A stretch of DNA of 64,000 bases from Aquanectria penicillioides (Eukaryota > Ascomycota > Sordariomycetes > Hypocreales > Nectriaceae). A program made the translations under genes and the position numbers. The stretch covers positions 7,938,210-8,002,209 of the forward strand of contig PYIU01000001.1 in the NCBI GenBank assembly GCA_003415625.1, in the 5' to 3' direction. How positions within the stretch are numbered: the stretch's first letter is position 1; each line of letters begins with the position of its first letter. Shown piece after piece: positions 45,926 to 58,900 of this stretch. The notes beneath the pieces were generated by a model that saw nothing but the letters and a program-made list of their open reading frames with translations, ran no database searches and was not told where the DNA came from.

Positions 45926-47622
45926 TCAATAAATCCCGCCTTGCAGCAGTTGGTGCTCGTATTGGGGGTTCTGGAGGAATTTCGGAACCGAATCCTGTTT
46001 CATGTCAGCGCCCTGGTTCGTAGTCGGTGCTTTTGATTGGAAAACTCACACTGGCCACAAGCTTGAATGCGGCATGCTGGGCATCCTCAAAGAGAGAGGT
46101 CACCTCTTTTAGGGTATCAATTATTGTGACGTCCTGTGCTATTGCCTTGGTCATGCGCCCGGCGAGATTCTTCCGAAGCTGATGATCGATGTTGAGTTCT
46201 CGAGGGGATCCAGGAGCTAAGAAAGCATTGTATATTCCATACGACTGGGCCAGAAGCTCCTTTGTCCTGTTTATTGCAGCTTGGTCGGCCGACTTTTGCA
46301 GGTTGCGGGCAGCCAACTTGCAGTTTCGAATAAATTCGTCGACTTCCAGGTAAAAGGACAGGTTTTCTTCGCAGTGCATCTGTCGCAGGTTTTCCCGGAA
46401 GAGAAGACGAAGTGTAGGGTTGGTAAGGATCTTGTCCAGCCGGTGTGTATTTGAGTCCTTCATGCTAAATCGATTAGTACTGGGCTGGATTGGTGAGTTT
46501 CCACTGCTCGGGCTACCGTTGTGAATTAGGTCCCGGCCGCGCTTGGAAAGTCTATAAAGCGCGCTTTTGGTTGGTTGAAACAGCTTGCAAGTTGGGTGCT
46601 GAGCCATATACATTCGATCCTGGACTGCTGCCTCTAAGAGGTCATGTTGCACGAAGAGTGATGCGATGTCTAGGCTTTCTTGCATGTCGATTACGGTGGA
46701 GTATTCCATAAGCCATTCCACTCCGGACTTGCCGGTAAATGTGTCTTGATAAACCCTTCCATTCAGCCTGCGCTCGGCTGCAAATTGAACACCGGTCATG
46801 TTCTTGTAATCGAACGACGAGGTTGTCTCGACCTTGGCCAGCATCGCCTTGTCTCCACGTCCACTTGCTCCAATAAATCGACCAAAAATTACCTCGACCG
46901 TGCCCTGGTCTAGAAAGATCTTGTCCGACTGGGGATCTCTCTCGAGAATCATAAGCTGGCTTGAGAACAGGTTGGTCAAATCCAACACTTGGTCTTGATT
47001 AACGCCGTTCCTGGTGCAGAAGCGTTCAAGCACTGTGATGCCCTTGGGTGTCAGCTGCCACACGGACCCCTTCATCGTATACACCAGCTCATGCTTGCCG
47101 TCGGCTGATTCAATAAAGTGGGCATTGAGAAAGCGCTGGCAGATGGAGCAAGCCATTTCTTTAGTCATGGAAAAAGTAGTTGTGGAGGTGGTAGTAATGA
47201 TACGGCCTGGCTCTTTTGGGTCCGGCATGCGGTTGGACTGGGAAAACTTGAGCGTGCCCAGGTTATGGATGGCATCCTCGGATAAGAAGGTGTAATCAAT
47301 TTTTGTGAACCGAACTCGATGCGGCGACAGAGGCAGCAAACTGACGATGAGGGTGGAGAACAAATCTTTCAAATCCTAAGGGGTCTCATATCAGCAAGAA
47401 TCCCGGAAGGCGGGAGAGGACGCAGTAGTACGAACGGTGATGTCCCTCTACGACGAAACAAAGTCGACAGGGGAAAATGACGATTTTGTTTTCACTTACT
47501 TTTGAGAACGGCCTGTCGTCGTCCGTCATGCGCAACAGGCGCGATGATGACTGATTCATTCTGTCTCCCGTGACGTTGAAAGCCGAGGGAGGCAATGTTT
47601 GACCCGCTACGGCTTCAGACAT
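45926..47622 (-). CDS. flbA: Regulator of G-protein signalling with two DEP domains (FlbA/Sst2-like)
   Basis: There are three exons, 47622-47500, 47375-46050 and 45994-45926, giving about 505 residues. The intron of 124 nt gives S-K then D-L-K-D-L-F-S-T-L. The 55-nt second intron gives the conserved end D-S-V-P-K-F-L-Q-N-P-Q-Y-E. Order: a first DEP-like region (about residues 50-150), a second DEP with T-G-K-S-G-V-E-W-L-M-E-Y (about 245-320), and an RGS box from L-D-K-I-L-T-N-P-T-L-R-L-L-F through E-E-N-L-S-F-Y-L-E-V to the end. FlbA-type proteins speed GTP hydrolysis on a Galpha subunit and so favour sporulation over vegetative growth. The N-terminus is shorter than in Aspergillus FlbA (about 720 residues), and a further 5' exon cannot be excluded. 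Confidence 0.88.
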
Positions 47623-50600
47623 CTGCCACGATGGTAGTTTGTCGAAAGACTGCCAGACAGGAAGGTGACTGTGAGAAAAAGCGATGAAAAGTGGGTGAAT
47701 TCTTGGGGTAGAGCGCGAGAGGAAAGCAGAGGTCTCGTAGGAGGGTTAGATTCAGTTAGGATACGGCTGGTTTATGAAATGGGCTGTGTGTAGATGCTCA
47801 TAGCAATCGCGATAGCAACGGCGATGGCGAGTCCTTGGTCCTTGTAAAATCCGGATCCACAAGGCATGAATGGCCTCGCACAGGGTGAACACAGGGGAGC
47901 CAGCCCATAGGCTAGCTATTCAGGCACGACCCACTGGCTGATGGGTTGCGAGTGGATGGTGTCGAAGCAGAATTTCTTTTTATATGCATCCGACGCAAAC
48001 GGGGAACACACAAGCAAGTCAGCGGTGAGAAGCGGGTTTGCTGATGGCGACCGGCCCTCCCTTTTAAGCACACGCAGGGGAGCAGCACAAAACAAAAAAG
48101 AAAAGAAAAGGAATCGTCGGCTCAGTGTGGGACTGGGCTCTCTTGGAGATGGCAGGAGTCTCGAAACAAAGAGCTAGTGTGGTGGTTGTGTGGGGAGCCA
48201 GGCGCAGATTCGAGTCCATCGCCATCACCAAGGAGTCAGTCCAAGGACCATGTCGACGACGAACCGAACCCCGGGACTTTGAAGGTGGAAGAAGACGTCA
48301 TAAATGGGGAGGCGACCTCGAAGTCTCGAACGAAGGGCCCCAAGACCGGAGCAGACTAACTCTTCGTGTAGAAGCGCGTGCAAACTTGCAGAGTCTTTCA
48401 TCTCCGCGCTAGTCCCGCTCGCCAGCAACATGGAATTCTTCATGGTAATTGCCTTATTCGGTCCGGCGAACTCGTCGAGTTCTCCACGTGTCTCTGACTG
48501 ATGAAGGAAAACCCAGCCGGCGTGGAATGCTTGCCGCCTCGGACGAATTCATCCAGTGGCCGTCATCAAACTGGGTCCGCTTTCCATTTCCGCCCTCCAT
48601 GGCCACGTTGCGGCGCAGCGCGTCCCGCGTGTGTCCCTGTCAGCTCCATTCCAGCCCCATGCCCAGCTCCCTTGCTTTCCGGGAGCAGCCAGGATGGTGC
48701 TCGTCCAACTCTCCACCGCGCCGCGCGTGATAGGCCGGCGGCATTCTTTGGAGGCCAAGTTGCTTCGTTCCTTGGCTTCTGAGACAGAGAGAGAGGGTCT
48801 GCTCTCCCACGCTAGCCGTCCCTCTCCATCGAGCCGTCCCATTCCTAGCCCCCCGTTTTGGGACCGCCGTTTGGGGCCAGCAACGGACTCTCTCTCACAG
48901 GGCAAGCTCTTTTCCCAATTCGACATTGGCCTAAATTTGCCGAGGGGGGGAAAAAAAGTGAGTCTGGCGACTATGAGAGATGACTGCTCACTTATGAGAG
49001 TCGATTATAGGCCATGATTGGTACGATTGCCCACTCGCTGTGAAACCACACGACACACAACCACGCGCAGCCATCCTCCGATGCCAATCAGGCGTGCGAC
49101 CCGAAAGCAGCTTAGACTGAGACCTCGCCATGCCCTGCTGATTGCGGGAGAAGCCGTGCTGCACCGCAACCACGGAGCTGGTGCTCACGTCTCGTCTTTC
49201 TTTAACTCCAGACCCAACTGCCGTCGATATAGCATCATCCGCTGTCAACACGCGCCGCCACCACCCGTCAAGCTGCACGCTACCGCCAACAAAAGCTGCC
49301 CAAAGCCCGAGTCATGGCCTCTCTCATATCCCTGCTCACGGTGGTCAGAGCCGTTCACAACTTGGTCGTGGGACTGTCCAGCATTCGCTTGCTAGTCCGC
49401 CCCACAGCGCCCCGCCCCCTTATTCCTCCAGCCCATGGACAGGACAGGACAGGACTCTCGCAGCGTGCTTATTACTGCCCATAAGTCCATGGCTTAGGAC
49501 CCTGCGAAGGGATGCGAGGCAAACAAAACGCCGTCCCGAGTTTCGAGTCGGGCGAGGATCAGCAAGGATTCCCCCAGCTCGCCTGTGGGGATTTTGCCGC
49601 CTTTTTTCTCCTTCTTCTTCTTCTTCTTCTTCAGGTGAGACCGTGAGAGACCAGAAACAGAGAGGGCCTTTCCGTGGAAAATACGAACCACTCTCGCCCC
49701 TGATAAATGCCATGGTCCTGTTTCGTAGTAGGACGGACTAGATTTGGCTCGGTAGGTTTTGCTCAAAGGCCAAGTGCCTTGTTGCGGGCGCATCCGAGGC
49801 TGTCAGCAACATGGCTCGGGTGCCAAGTGCACCATTGTTCGGTCTTGCGTTGTCTAGTTCGGGACCAGGGCCTATTGGCCGCGAACTTTCAATCCAAATC
49901 CAATAGGGTAATCCGATGACGACTTGTTGGACTAAAATTCACCTTGGGTGGTTGTCCGTCGCATAGGTATGCACATGACGCTTAGAGGGTTAGGGTTGCT
50001 AGCACCAAAGGCACGTGCACAGTTATGAAGGACCTTGACTATCGATACAGTAGTCTCGGAGAGTACATGAGAACGGTTACTTTGATAAGAAAGGTTTGAT
50101 TTCAGTGCCATCCGAAACAAACCACCCAAGCCTAGGGAGAATGTCGTCAGTCGGACCCACATCAGACACCCGAGCTACCCTATAATCAACACGACCACGG
50201 TATCTGATTCTGTAACATTAGGACGATGCACTAGCAAAGGGGGGATATTTTTGATTCTTCCCCAAACCCCTTTGATTTTATCTAAAAGAAAAGCTCGTGT
50301 CCTTGATTCTTTCATGTGGAATCACGGGACTAAACCCCTATCACCTATTCTCGATGATAAACCTGTAGCAACTTCCTGTAGATTCACCACCAGTATCTCT
50401 ATGATCTCGTCATGACTTGCAACCATCGATGCATTTATAAATACCATAGATGACCTGATTTTTCATGTTACATAGTCTGCTGGTCCGATAGCCTTACTCA
50501 GCGGAGGATTGCCAAGTGAGGTTCGCAGGAAAGGCATGACACCTCCCCCTACCCCGGAAACTTTTCTTAGCTGCATGCCAGGGATTCATTTTCGGAATAG

Positions 50601-51141
50601 CCAACATATTTCAAGTCTTGGAACCATGGTTGTCTTTCGGATCGGTGGCGGTGAGAGCACATCGAACCTTATTTTCCGGATGGTTCGGCCGCTCAGTCGG
50701 AATTTATGCTCTAGAAGTTTCCATAGGATCTACTTTCCCCATCGAGTACATAAGAACCATCTTGGAAGCGTACAAGGCATGTGAACCCACGGTGAAATTG
50801 AGTTGCGAGAAAACAGTATCTGAAGCAATACTTCGGTTTGTACACCGTCACAAGAGCAGCGAAGAAATGAGTTTCACATGACGAAAAACGAACATCAAAT
50901 AATATAACTGTTGGTTTATTCATTATAACACATTGCTTCCCGCCAGCCACTACAGCTAAGAATCAAAACGCAAAACCCGAAACAAGAATATGAAGACATT
51001 AATGAAATGAACAAATTTCCCGCCTTGTACATGAATAGTCAGCCGCTTTCAACCTATTAACCCTCTCCAAAAAAAAAAAAGAATGGGGACCCAAAAGATG
51101 TCCCAACCGCTCTATAATTATCATATATAGCAGAGATCTAT
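47623..51141. other. 3.5-kb gene-free region upstream of the RGS gene
   Basis: The part up to about 49.8 kb is GC-rich and full of overlapping frames on both strands, as chance alone gives in such sequence. None has a domain. A (TTC)n tract is at about 49603-49633. From 49.9 to 51.1 kb it is AT-richer and contains the 3' flank of the siderophore synthetase gene. The length fits a large regulatory region of a developmental regulator, but no element could be assigned. Confidence 0.45.
49603..49633 (+). repeat. TTC trinucleotide microsatellite
   Basis: About nine TTC units, slightly impure at the left end, lie in the gene-free region upstream of the RGS gene. Confidence 0.85.
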
Positions 51142-54100
51142 TCATAGCACCGCAGCCTCGGGGTTGGCCACGAATCCCTCCACCGCAGCGGCAAGCTCCG
51201 CCAGGCGAGCCTCCCAGAACTCGCGGCGCTCCTCGTCGGCCTCGATTCCGACGTGCGTCTTGCCGTGTTCCATGAACGACACCACGCGAGGCGGCGTGGC
51301 GGGCTCCGGGTGAGGAATGATGTAGTCGACGCGGCACTTTGTGTCGGCGAAGGGAATGTCGTCAAAGAACTCCCGGTTCAGGTGGTTTGAAAACGACGGG
51401 AAGAAGGAAGTGGCTTCGGGCCACTCCGTGCACTCCTTAGCGAGCTCCTGGAAGCCCAGGGTCGTCTTCTGGCTGCCCTGGAGATACTGGTTGCGCACGT
51501 GGTCGACGAGCTGGGTTGCGGTCCAGTTGGGCTCGAACTTGACGCGCAGCGGCATGTACTGGTAGCAGGGCCCCATGATGCCGTCGACACCCTCAATGTC
51601 GACATCACGGCCAGACACGATACTGCCGAAAGTAACGTCGGAGACGTTGAGGTGCTGAGCCATGACCTTGGCCCAGGCCGCGTTGAGAAGAGTCGCAAGC
51701 GTGGTGTCGGGAGATCGGTTGGAGACGTCGACAGGCTTGGTCATGAAGGCGGTCTTGAGGCTGGGCTCGGCAGGGGCGACAATCTCCGTGGGAGACGATC
51801 CCTGGAGAACGTTGCGCCAGTAGCTGATGTTGTCGGCCCTGGAGTCGCTCAGGTGCTCAATGTAGCTGGTGAAAGGAGCCGACTGGGGGATGTCCTCGCC
51901 TCGGTATCGAACCTCGAGCTGTCGCAGAAGCTCGGGCAGCGACACTCCGTCGTACTGGGCGTGAGAGATGCGAATCATCAGGCCCTTCTCGGTGCTGCCG
52001 TTGACAATGAAGAGGTGGAGGTAGGGAGTTCCATAGGCAAAGGAGGCATCAATCTCGATATCCGACTTGGCTAGCTCCTTGCAGGCCTCGTCGACGGCTC
52101 CCTCGGTGGTAGACTCCGAAACAAATAGGTCCATGTCCTCCAAGACAACTTGCAGGATGCGCTCCTCGTGCTGGACAAAGACGGTTCGCAGGATGGGGTG
52201 CTGGGCAACGAGATACTTGAAGCTGTCGATGAGACGGGCCGTCTCGATGGACTGATCCAGGTAGAGCATGTTGTACTGAACGGCGCTTCGGGGAGCAGAA
52301 ACGGTCGACTTAACATCCTTCTGCTGGGGGTCAGTGACGGGCAGGACATCGAGAATATTCCAGCTGGGGTTAGCGAGGACGGGGCGGACATTCTCGGCGA
52401 TGAAAGCCTCGACGTTCTTCTCGTTCAGCAGCGAGAAGGGGGCATACACCTTGGCGGGCTTCTCGGGCTCCGTGGGAACCTCGATCATGGCACCGGCCAT
52501 GTCGCGAAGCTTCATGTTCTGGAACATGTCAGCCACGGCCAGGCGGTAGCCAGCGCGGCGCAGAGCAGAGACCATGCGCATGGCAACGATGGAGTCGCCT
52601 CCCAGACGGAAGAAGTTGTCGTCCAGGGACAGCTTCTCCTCCTCGACGTTGAGGAACTTGGACCACATGGAGAGAAGCGTCTTCTCCTCCTTGGTCATGG
52701 AGATGGACTCGGCAACGACACGGCGAAGAGTTGCGGCGGAGTTTCGAAGCTCGGTGACGAACTCGAGCGTGATCTGCTCCGCAATGCTGCCGAGGGCGTT
52801 GATGTCCACGGGCTCACCGGCCTCCGTGATCTTCGCAAGGGGAACACAGATGGTGGGGATGGCGTAGGGAGGCAGAGTCTCAACCATGGCCTTCTTGAGG
52901 CCGACGATGGCAGCAGCAAGCTGGAGCGAGATGGTGGACTGAAGGGGAAAAGTCAAGTCCTTCTTCTCGACGCCGAGGTCGACCATGCGCTCACCCTCGG
53001 CAGGGTTCTCCTGGACGAAAGCAACCACAACTGGGTTGGCCGAGCCCTGGGGAACGATAAGCTGGCTAATAGCGTTGGTGTTCTCAGGGAGAAGTCGCTT
53101 CAGCTCGAGGTCGGTGGCGGTGAGGTTGATGACATGGCCATCGGCGCTGGTCAGGGCCTGCTTGCGGCCGACAAACACGACGCTCATGTCGTCGGCGTAC
53201 TTGACGAGGTCGCCGGTGCGGAAAAGCTTGCCCTGTCGACCGGCAACGCTTCCAGCTCCAGTCTTGAGCCACTCAGGGGCCTCCAGATCTCCAGCGCCCT
53301 CAAGGAGCAGCTCACCAGTGGCTCCGATGGGCATAAGCAGGTTCTCGTTGGCGGGGTTGACGATCCAGGGAACGTGCTGGACAGTGGTGGAGTATTTGTC
53401 TCCGCTAGAAAGGGAGCGAGAAATGTCCACAAGCGAGAGAGGAGCAGTCTGGTTGGCCTCCCAGATCTTGCCGAGATCCTCGTCGCTCAGGCAGGTAACG
53501 GCGCTGAGAGACTGAGTCTGGTCGCCGCGGAGCGTGGCCACAGCAGACTCGAACTGAGCCAAAACCCTCTGGACCTGGGGCTTGGTCAGAAGGCGAGAGT
53601 CGTAGCTGGCGTAGACGCGGAAGCCGGTCTCCTCGAGCGAGCAGGCCAGCATAATGGGGTAGGAGTTGAAGTGAAGAGCCTCGAGAGCGGCATCACCACC
53701 GCGGAACGTGGGGAGAGTGTCCTCGGAAGTCTCAGGGGCATCGGGAACCATGGGCTGGACGACCAGGCCCATGGTGACCTCGCAAGCAATCTGGGCATCG
53801 TCGCTCAGGCGACGGATGTTCTGGATACCGAGATGCTCGTGGGCAGCGCGGATGACGTTCTGCTCCTGGAGCGACTGGAGAAACTCCTGGACCGAGGCAG
53901 TGCGGTCGATACGAACACGCACGGGAATAGTGGCCAGGATCGGGCCCTCGATCTCCTCAACACCGGGATGGGAAGAGTGCGTCCAGTGAAGGTCTCTCCA
54001 AAGACGACATCGTCGCTCATGGAGTACTGAGAAGCAACCAGAGCCCAGGCGGCGCGGATGACGGTGGCAATGGTAATCTCGGACCTGGCAGTCTGGTCGA

Positions 54101-57100
54101 TGGTGACAAACCGGTCGACCAGGGAGTCAGGCTCGGGGATGTACGAACGAGACGGCAGCGAAGGGAACTGAGGGCCAGTTGCGCCGTCGAGCTGCGCTCG
54201 CCAGTAGTCCTTGGAGGACTCCCGAGCAGGATCGGCCAGGAAGCGCACAAAGTGCTTGAACTCGGCGGTTCGAGAAACCTCCAGGCCCTGGTAGGCAGAC
54301 TTGGCATGCTCGACGATGAGGTCAGTCGACCAGCCGTCGTAGATGGCGTGGTGGGCGGTCCAGACAAAGTACAGCTTGTCGAGGGCCTCGTCGTGCACAA
54401 TGGTGAAACGGCACAGCGGCGAGCTGACGGACATGATGTCCTGCTTGTCCTGCTCCAGGAAGGCCTCGAGGCTGCCCTTGACCTCGCGCCAGTCGGGCTG
54501 CTGGTCGATGACGACCTGCATGAAGCCGAACTGCTTGAACTCGGCGATGCGCGTGCGCAGGATGGTGCTCTCGCGGGACACGACGTCCCACGCGGCCTTG
54601 AGCTTGTCGACGGACTCGCGGCTGGGCACGTCGGCGATGCGCTGGGCGACGTAGGCCTCCTTGGAGCGGTTGTGGAAGGCAACGTGGATCTCCTGCATGG
54701 GAGCACAGGGGTAGATGTCCTGGATGGCCGAGACGTCGACGCCGCACTGCTCGGCGGCCTCTGCGAGGATAGCATCGCGGTCGAGGCCGGCGTTGAGCAG
54801 CGAGAAGGCCGGCACGTTCATGTCCATCTGGGCGCTAGCGTCGCCGCTCTGGATGGTCTTGGCCATGTCGGAGAGCACGGGGTAGTTGAAGACGTCGGCG
54901 ACGGTCATCATGAAGCCCTTGGCTCGCACCATGGGCACGAGCTTCATGGCCAGCACGGAGTCTCCGCCGAGGATGAAGAAGCTGTTGGCCGTGCTGACCT
55001 GGTCGGGCTCGATCTTGAGCAGACTGCACCAGGCGTCGCGGAGGAAGATCTCGGCCTCGGTCTTGGGCTTGCTGTTGGGAGCGCTGGGAGCGTCCGCGGG
55101 GGCGGCCTGCAGCGAGATGTTTGCGCCCAGGGCTCGCAGCGTCTTGCGGTCTGTCTTGCCAGACACCAGCATGGGGATCTTGGACACGCCAATGTAGGCG
55201 GCGGGGACCATGTACACGGGGAGCACCTTTGAGATCTTCTCGTTGAGAGACCCGATCATCTCGCGCACGCGAGGCGACAGCTCGAGGTGGCGAGCCTCGC
55301 TCTCCTTGGCGTCTTCGGGGTAAGGGCTTCGCGGTCAGCGATGAAGGCCACCAGCATGGACTCCTTGCCCTGGCTCTGGGGGGCAATGATCTCGGCCACG
55401 ACATCGGTTCCAGACGGGAGCAAGCTCTTGACGTGGTGCTCAATCTCGCCCAGCTCGACACGTTGTCCGCGCAGCTTGATCTGGGTGTCTTTGCGGCCGA
55501 CAAAGACGAAGCCGCACTCGCCGTCGGGGTCGTAGCGGACCAGATCGCCAGTCTTGTACAGACGTCCAGTTCTTCCGGGGACATCGCCGCCTCCAGCGAG
55601 AAGGAAAGCAGGGTCGTCGATGAAGGCGGCCGCAGTCTTCTCAGGGTCGCCCAAGTATCCCTGGCCGACGATGGGACCTTCGACGAGCAGCTCACCAACA
55701 GCGCCGTAGGGAACCAGCTTGTTGTGGTCAGCAGGGTCAACCAGCCAGATGACGGCACCGGTTCCAGCGCCAATGCTGACATATGGCTTTCCAGCGGCGC
55801 TGGGGTTGACTGTGCAGCCGATGGTGCACTCGGCAGGGCCGTATCCGACGACGATGCGTGTGTACTGGCCCCAGATGGAGATGTCACCGGCTGAGCAGGA
55901 CTCTCCGCCGAGACCAAGACTGTGCAGAGAGGGGATGATATCAGGGTCTAGGATACGGGCGACTGAGGGGGTCATGTTGGCCATGTTGACCTTGAGGCGA
56001 CGGATAACACCGCTCAGGTCGTTGACGCGGTCCTCATCGGCGGGGATGCACAGGCAGCCGCCGCGGAGAAGAGTGCACAGCATGCTGTCGATGCTCACGT
56101 CAAAGGCGTACGAGGTAAAGTCCAGGGCGCGAGTGTCGTTGGCGTAGCCGATGCCGGTGCTGCGGGCCAGGGCGCTGGTGGTGTAGACGGTGTGGTTGAT
56201 CATGACTCCCTTGGGCATGCCGGTGCTGCCCGAGGTGAAGATGACATAGAGGAGAGACTCGGGGGGCACGTCGGGGAGCTGTGGCCGGGACTCCTCGGCG
56301 GAGCTGGCGAGGGTACGCAGCGACTCGTTGTCGACGACGACGGTCTGGGCGTTGGGAGCAATCACACTCCCCATGGGGCCGTGCTGGACGGATGTGAGGA
56401 TGATGGTGGCATCAACCTGCGACGCCATGGTCTGTCTTCGCTTGATGGGCTGGCTGGGGTCCATCAGCACAAAGGCACCGCCGGCCTTCATGACGGCCAT
56501 GACGGCCACCATGGTCCACCTCGACTTCTCAAAGCACAGAGGCACCACCTTACCAACAGGCAGGCCGAGGCTGACGAGGTGCTGGGCGAGCACAGTCGAG
56601 TGACGCTCGACTTCTGAGTACGTGAGGTCACCGTCCCACGAGCACACGGCGGGAGCATCTGGTTGACGCTGGGCCACTTCAGAAATCAGCTTGAAGATGG
56701 GCTCCTCGGTGGCCACGGGAACCTCCTTATTCCAGCCCCAGAGCAGCGAGCGGTCGACCTCGCCCAGCTCCAGCACGGAGCTGATGGGGTTGGCCAGGTC
56801 CGACAGGGTTGTGTTGAGGATCTCGACGAGCGAGTGGGCAAAGTGGTTTGCCAAATGCTCTGCGCCGACGGGCTCTCGCCAGCGAGGCCGCAGCCAGAGG
56901 CTACCGTCTGCGGTGGAGGCTTGGAGTTGGATGTTACCCTATACGGAGATGTTGGTGTTAGTCCATTTACACCACGTTGAGAATTGGCGGGGTGGAGGGG
57001 TAGGTAGGGATGGGCATGTTGTGTAATGTAAAGTATTCTTACCCAACCCATGGAGTTGTCACCCTCGGTGACGCTCGATGAAGCGTCTGGGGCGCTCTCA

Positions 57101-57498
57101 TCGTTGAAGAAGAATGTGTGGCGCTCAGCAGCAATGGGCGTCTCTGTTGCGACCTGCTGCTGTGCGAGGTATCCCCGAATGCCCTCGAGGGCGGTCGAGA
57201 CGGGGCCGGCCGCGTCCCACGGCAACCTCGATGTGCTCAGCTCGAGGGTTCTGATGGACGAAGCCCCGGCCTCAGCCAGGCTCCACGAGAATTGGACGTG
57301 GTTGCCGCTGTTGTAGCGGTATAGGAGGAGTGTCCATGCTAGTAATAGGGCTTCTAGCTCTTGGACTTGGGGCTGGTTCTTAAGAGTTGGCACTTCAAAG
57401 TGCATGCCCTCTGCGGGTGCGGGCTGGTTTGGCGACGACGACGACGGCAACGAAGCCGCCGGGTGCTGCTCGGAGCACTCGATATCCCCCTGCTGCAT
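51142..57498 (-). pseudogene. sidD: Siderophore NRPS of SidD/NPS6 architecture (fusarinine-type), two single-base frameshifts
   Basis: Exon 1 is 57498-57043. After a 104-nt intron, exon 2 runs 56938-51142, about 2084 residues if both shifts are ignored. Order: a short N-terminal region; A1 with [10 protein letters not shown] (about residue 390), Y-K-T-G-D-L and K-L-R-G-Q-R; T1 L-G-G-D-S (about 810); C1 H-H-A-I-Y-D-G (about 1045). Then a cut-down A2 keeps F-R-T-G-D-L but lacks the A3-A5 core, followed by T2 L-G-G-D-S (about 1600) and C2 with S-H-A-Q-Y-D-G (about 1811). A-T-C-dA-T-C is the plan of SidD/NPS6, which links three anhydromevalonyl-hydroxyornithines into fusarinine C. The frame breaks at about 55317-55320 and 53965-53967; each is mended by one more C on the coding strand. 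The gene may be broken, or the consensus may be wrong. Confidence 0.88.
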
Positions 57499-57894
57499 CG
57501 TTGCGTGTTTGTGATGCAGAGCAATATTATTCTGAGTATCGTCGATCTCTTTAATCTTTTTGATCTCTGTTTAGGACGACTCAACACGGAGAGCAGCTTC
57601 TGAGAAGGAAGAGGCCTTGCAACATAAATATTCGTTGCGAATTGGTCATCCACGCTCCGGCTCTCTCTCAGGCTTGGCCAGTCCCGGTTTGTACGAGTGG
57701 CTGTCCCCGGGAATGAGGCGACTCTTTAGGAGCTACGCACAGCTCCCCATTCCGTCATCGGGCCACTGGTTATTCGGACAGCCAGGGTCCAAGCTCAAGC
57801 AGCCCAAGCAGCCCAAGCTTTCACGAATCGGATTACGTATCACGACTCATGGTAGACCGATGTACCGGGTGGGTGGTTCTCTTAGAAGAGGTAA

Positions 57895-57908
57895 GGGGGG
57901 GGGGGGGG
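57895..57908 (+). repeat. Poly-G tract (14 bases)
   Basis: An uninterrupted G run about 400 bases upstream of the siderophore synthetase start. Run length is prone to miscalling. Confidence 0.85.
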
Positions 57909-58867
57909 TGTGTCCTGAGAGAACCAAGTGAGTGAGGTTGGAAAAAAAAAAGTCATGGTGGTGGGCCTGGGTAGTAAAAATGGCGCATGTGCATGAACCA
58001 CACAAAATAATTGCCGCTGATGCCACCGAACAAAGGGCTGGATTAAAAGCGGAAATTGGTCTAAAGTGCTCCGGTCTCGACTGGACTGAACAGGAAGGCG
58101 TTCGATGGGCCTTCAGCTTGGCTACGGAGCCCGCTGCTGAGGGCTTAGAGCCAGCTGCACCTCTCGCTCCTTTGAGACGCTGCTGCATTATACATGGATG
58201 CTCCATGTTTGCGCACTGGACGCACGCGGGTACCATCAGAACATCACGGCATGGAACCGAACCATGCTCCGTCCATAGATGCGATGGGTTGCGCTGCGCT
58301 ATGTTGCGCTGCTCGTCCATCGCCAGGAGTGCTATCCGGGATCGAGGTTGGTCTCGATCAACCCTACCAAGGCTACCATCCGGCCGGGAACGAACGACTC
58401 CATCTGTCCATCCAGCGCCATGTTACCCAACTATGCCCGGCGAGATGAACCGCTTTCTCCCCGCCAACTATTTTGCAGCGACGATCCTAAAACGTGGAGG
58501 TTTCAAGCTAGTTTCTACCTTACCTGTCGGGTTCGCCATGTCAACCACAAGTCAACCCATCTGTTTCCTCGCTTCCGTCTCTCACTGACTCTCTCACTGA
58601 CCCTCCCCCCTCCCTCCAATCCGCCTCCTCTCCACCCCCCTTCAAGCCATACAGCTGACAGATCGCAACTGGCCATATTAGTTGCGTAATGGCTGAACGC
58701 CGCTACTGTTTCTGGATCAACTATGACGCGGCCGAGAACGGACGCCTGTTCCGTCGACTAGCCTAAGCCATGTGTGTATGTCCGAATACAAGGCGAGAGG
58801 CCTTACTCATGGCGGTGGGGAGTGGATCCTTTCTTTCCTTTTTCATCTTTTCCCCTTTGGCCTCGCC

Positions 58868-58900
58868 CTATGTATGGATGGATGTATGTATGTATGAAGG
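58868..58900 (+). repeat. TATG/GATG tetranucleotide microsatellite
   Basis: Tandem TATG units with interspersed GATG, in the region upstream of the siderophore synthetase. Confidence 0.8.

Noticed and set aside
48125..49741. Long overlapping frames on both strands upstream of the RGS gene
   Set aside because: The GC-rich DNA gives long chance frames. None shows a domain, a signal peptide or splice logic.
51499..55232. Plus-strand open frames of 626 and 326 codons within the synthetase locus
   Set aside because: They are antisense shadows of the GC-rich NRPS coding sequence, with low-complexity composition and no domain.
55256..55330. An intron explaining the frame change in the siderophore synthetase
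   Set aside because: No GT donor or AG acceptor in a suitable place, and no residues are missing or extra, only one base.
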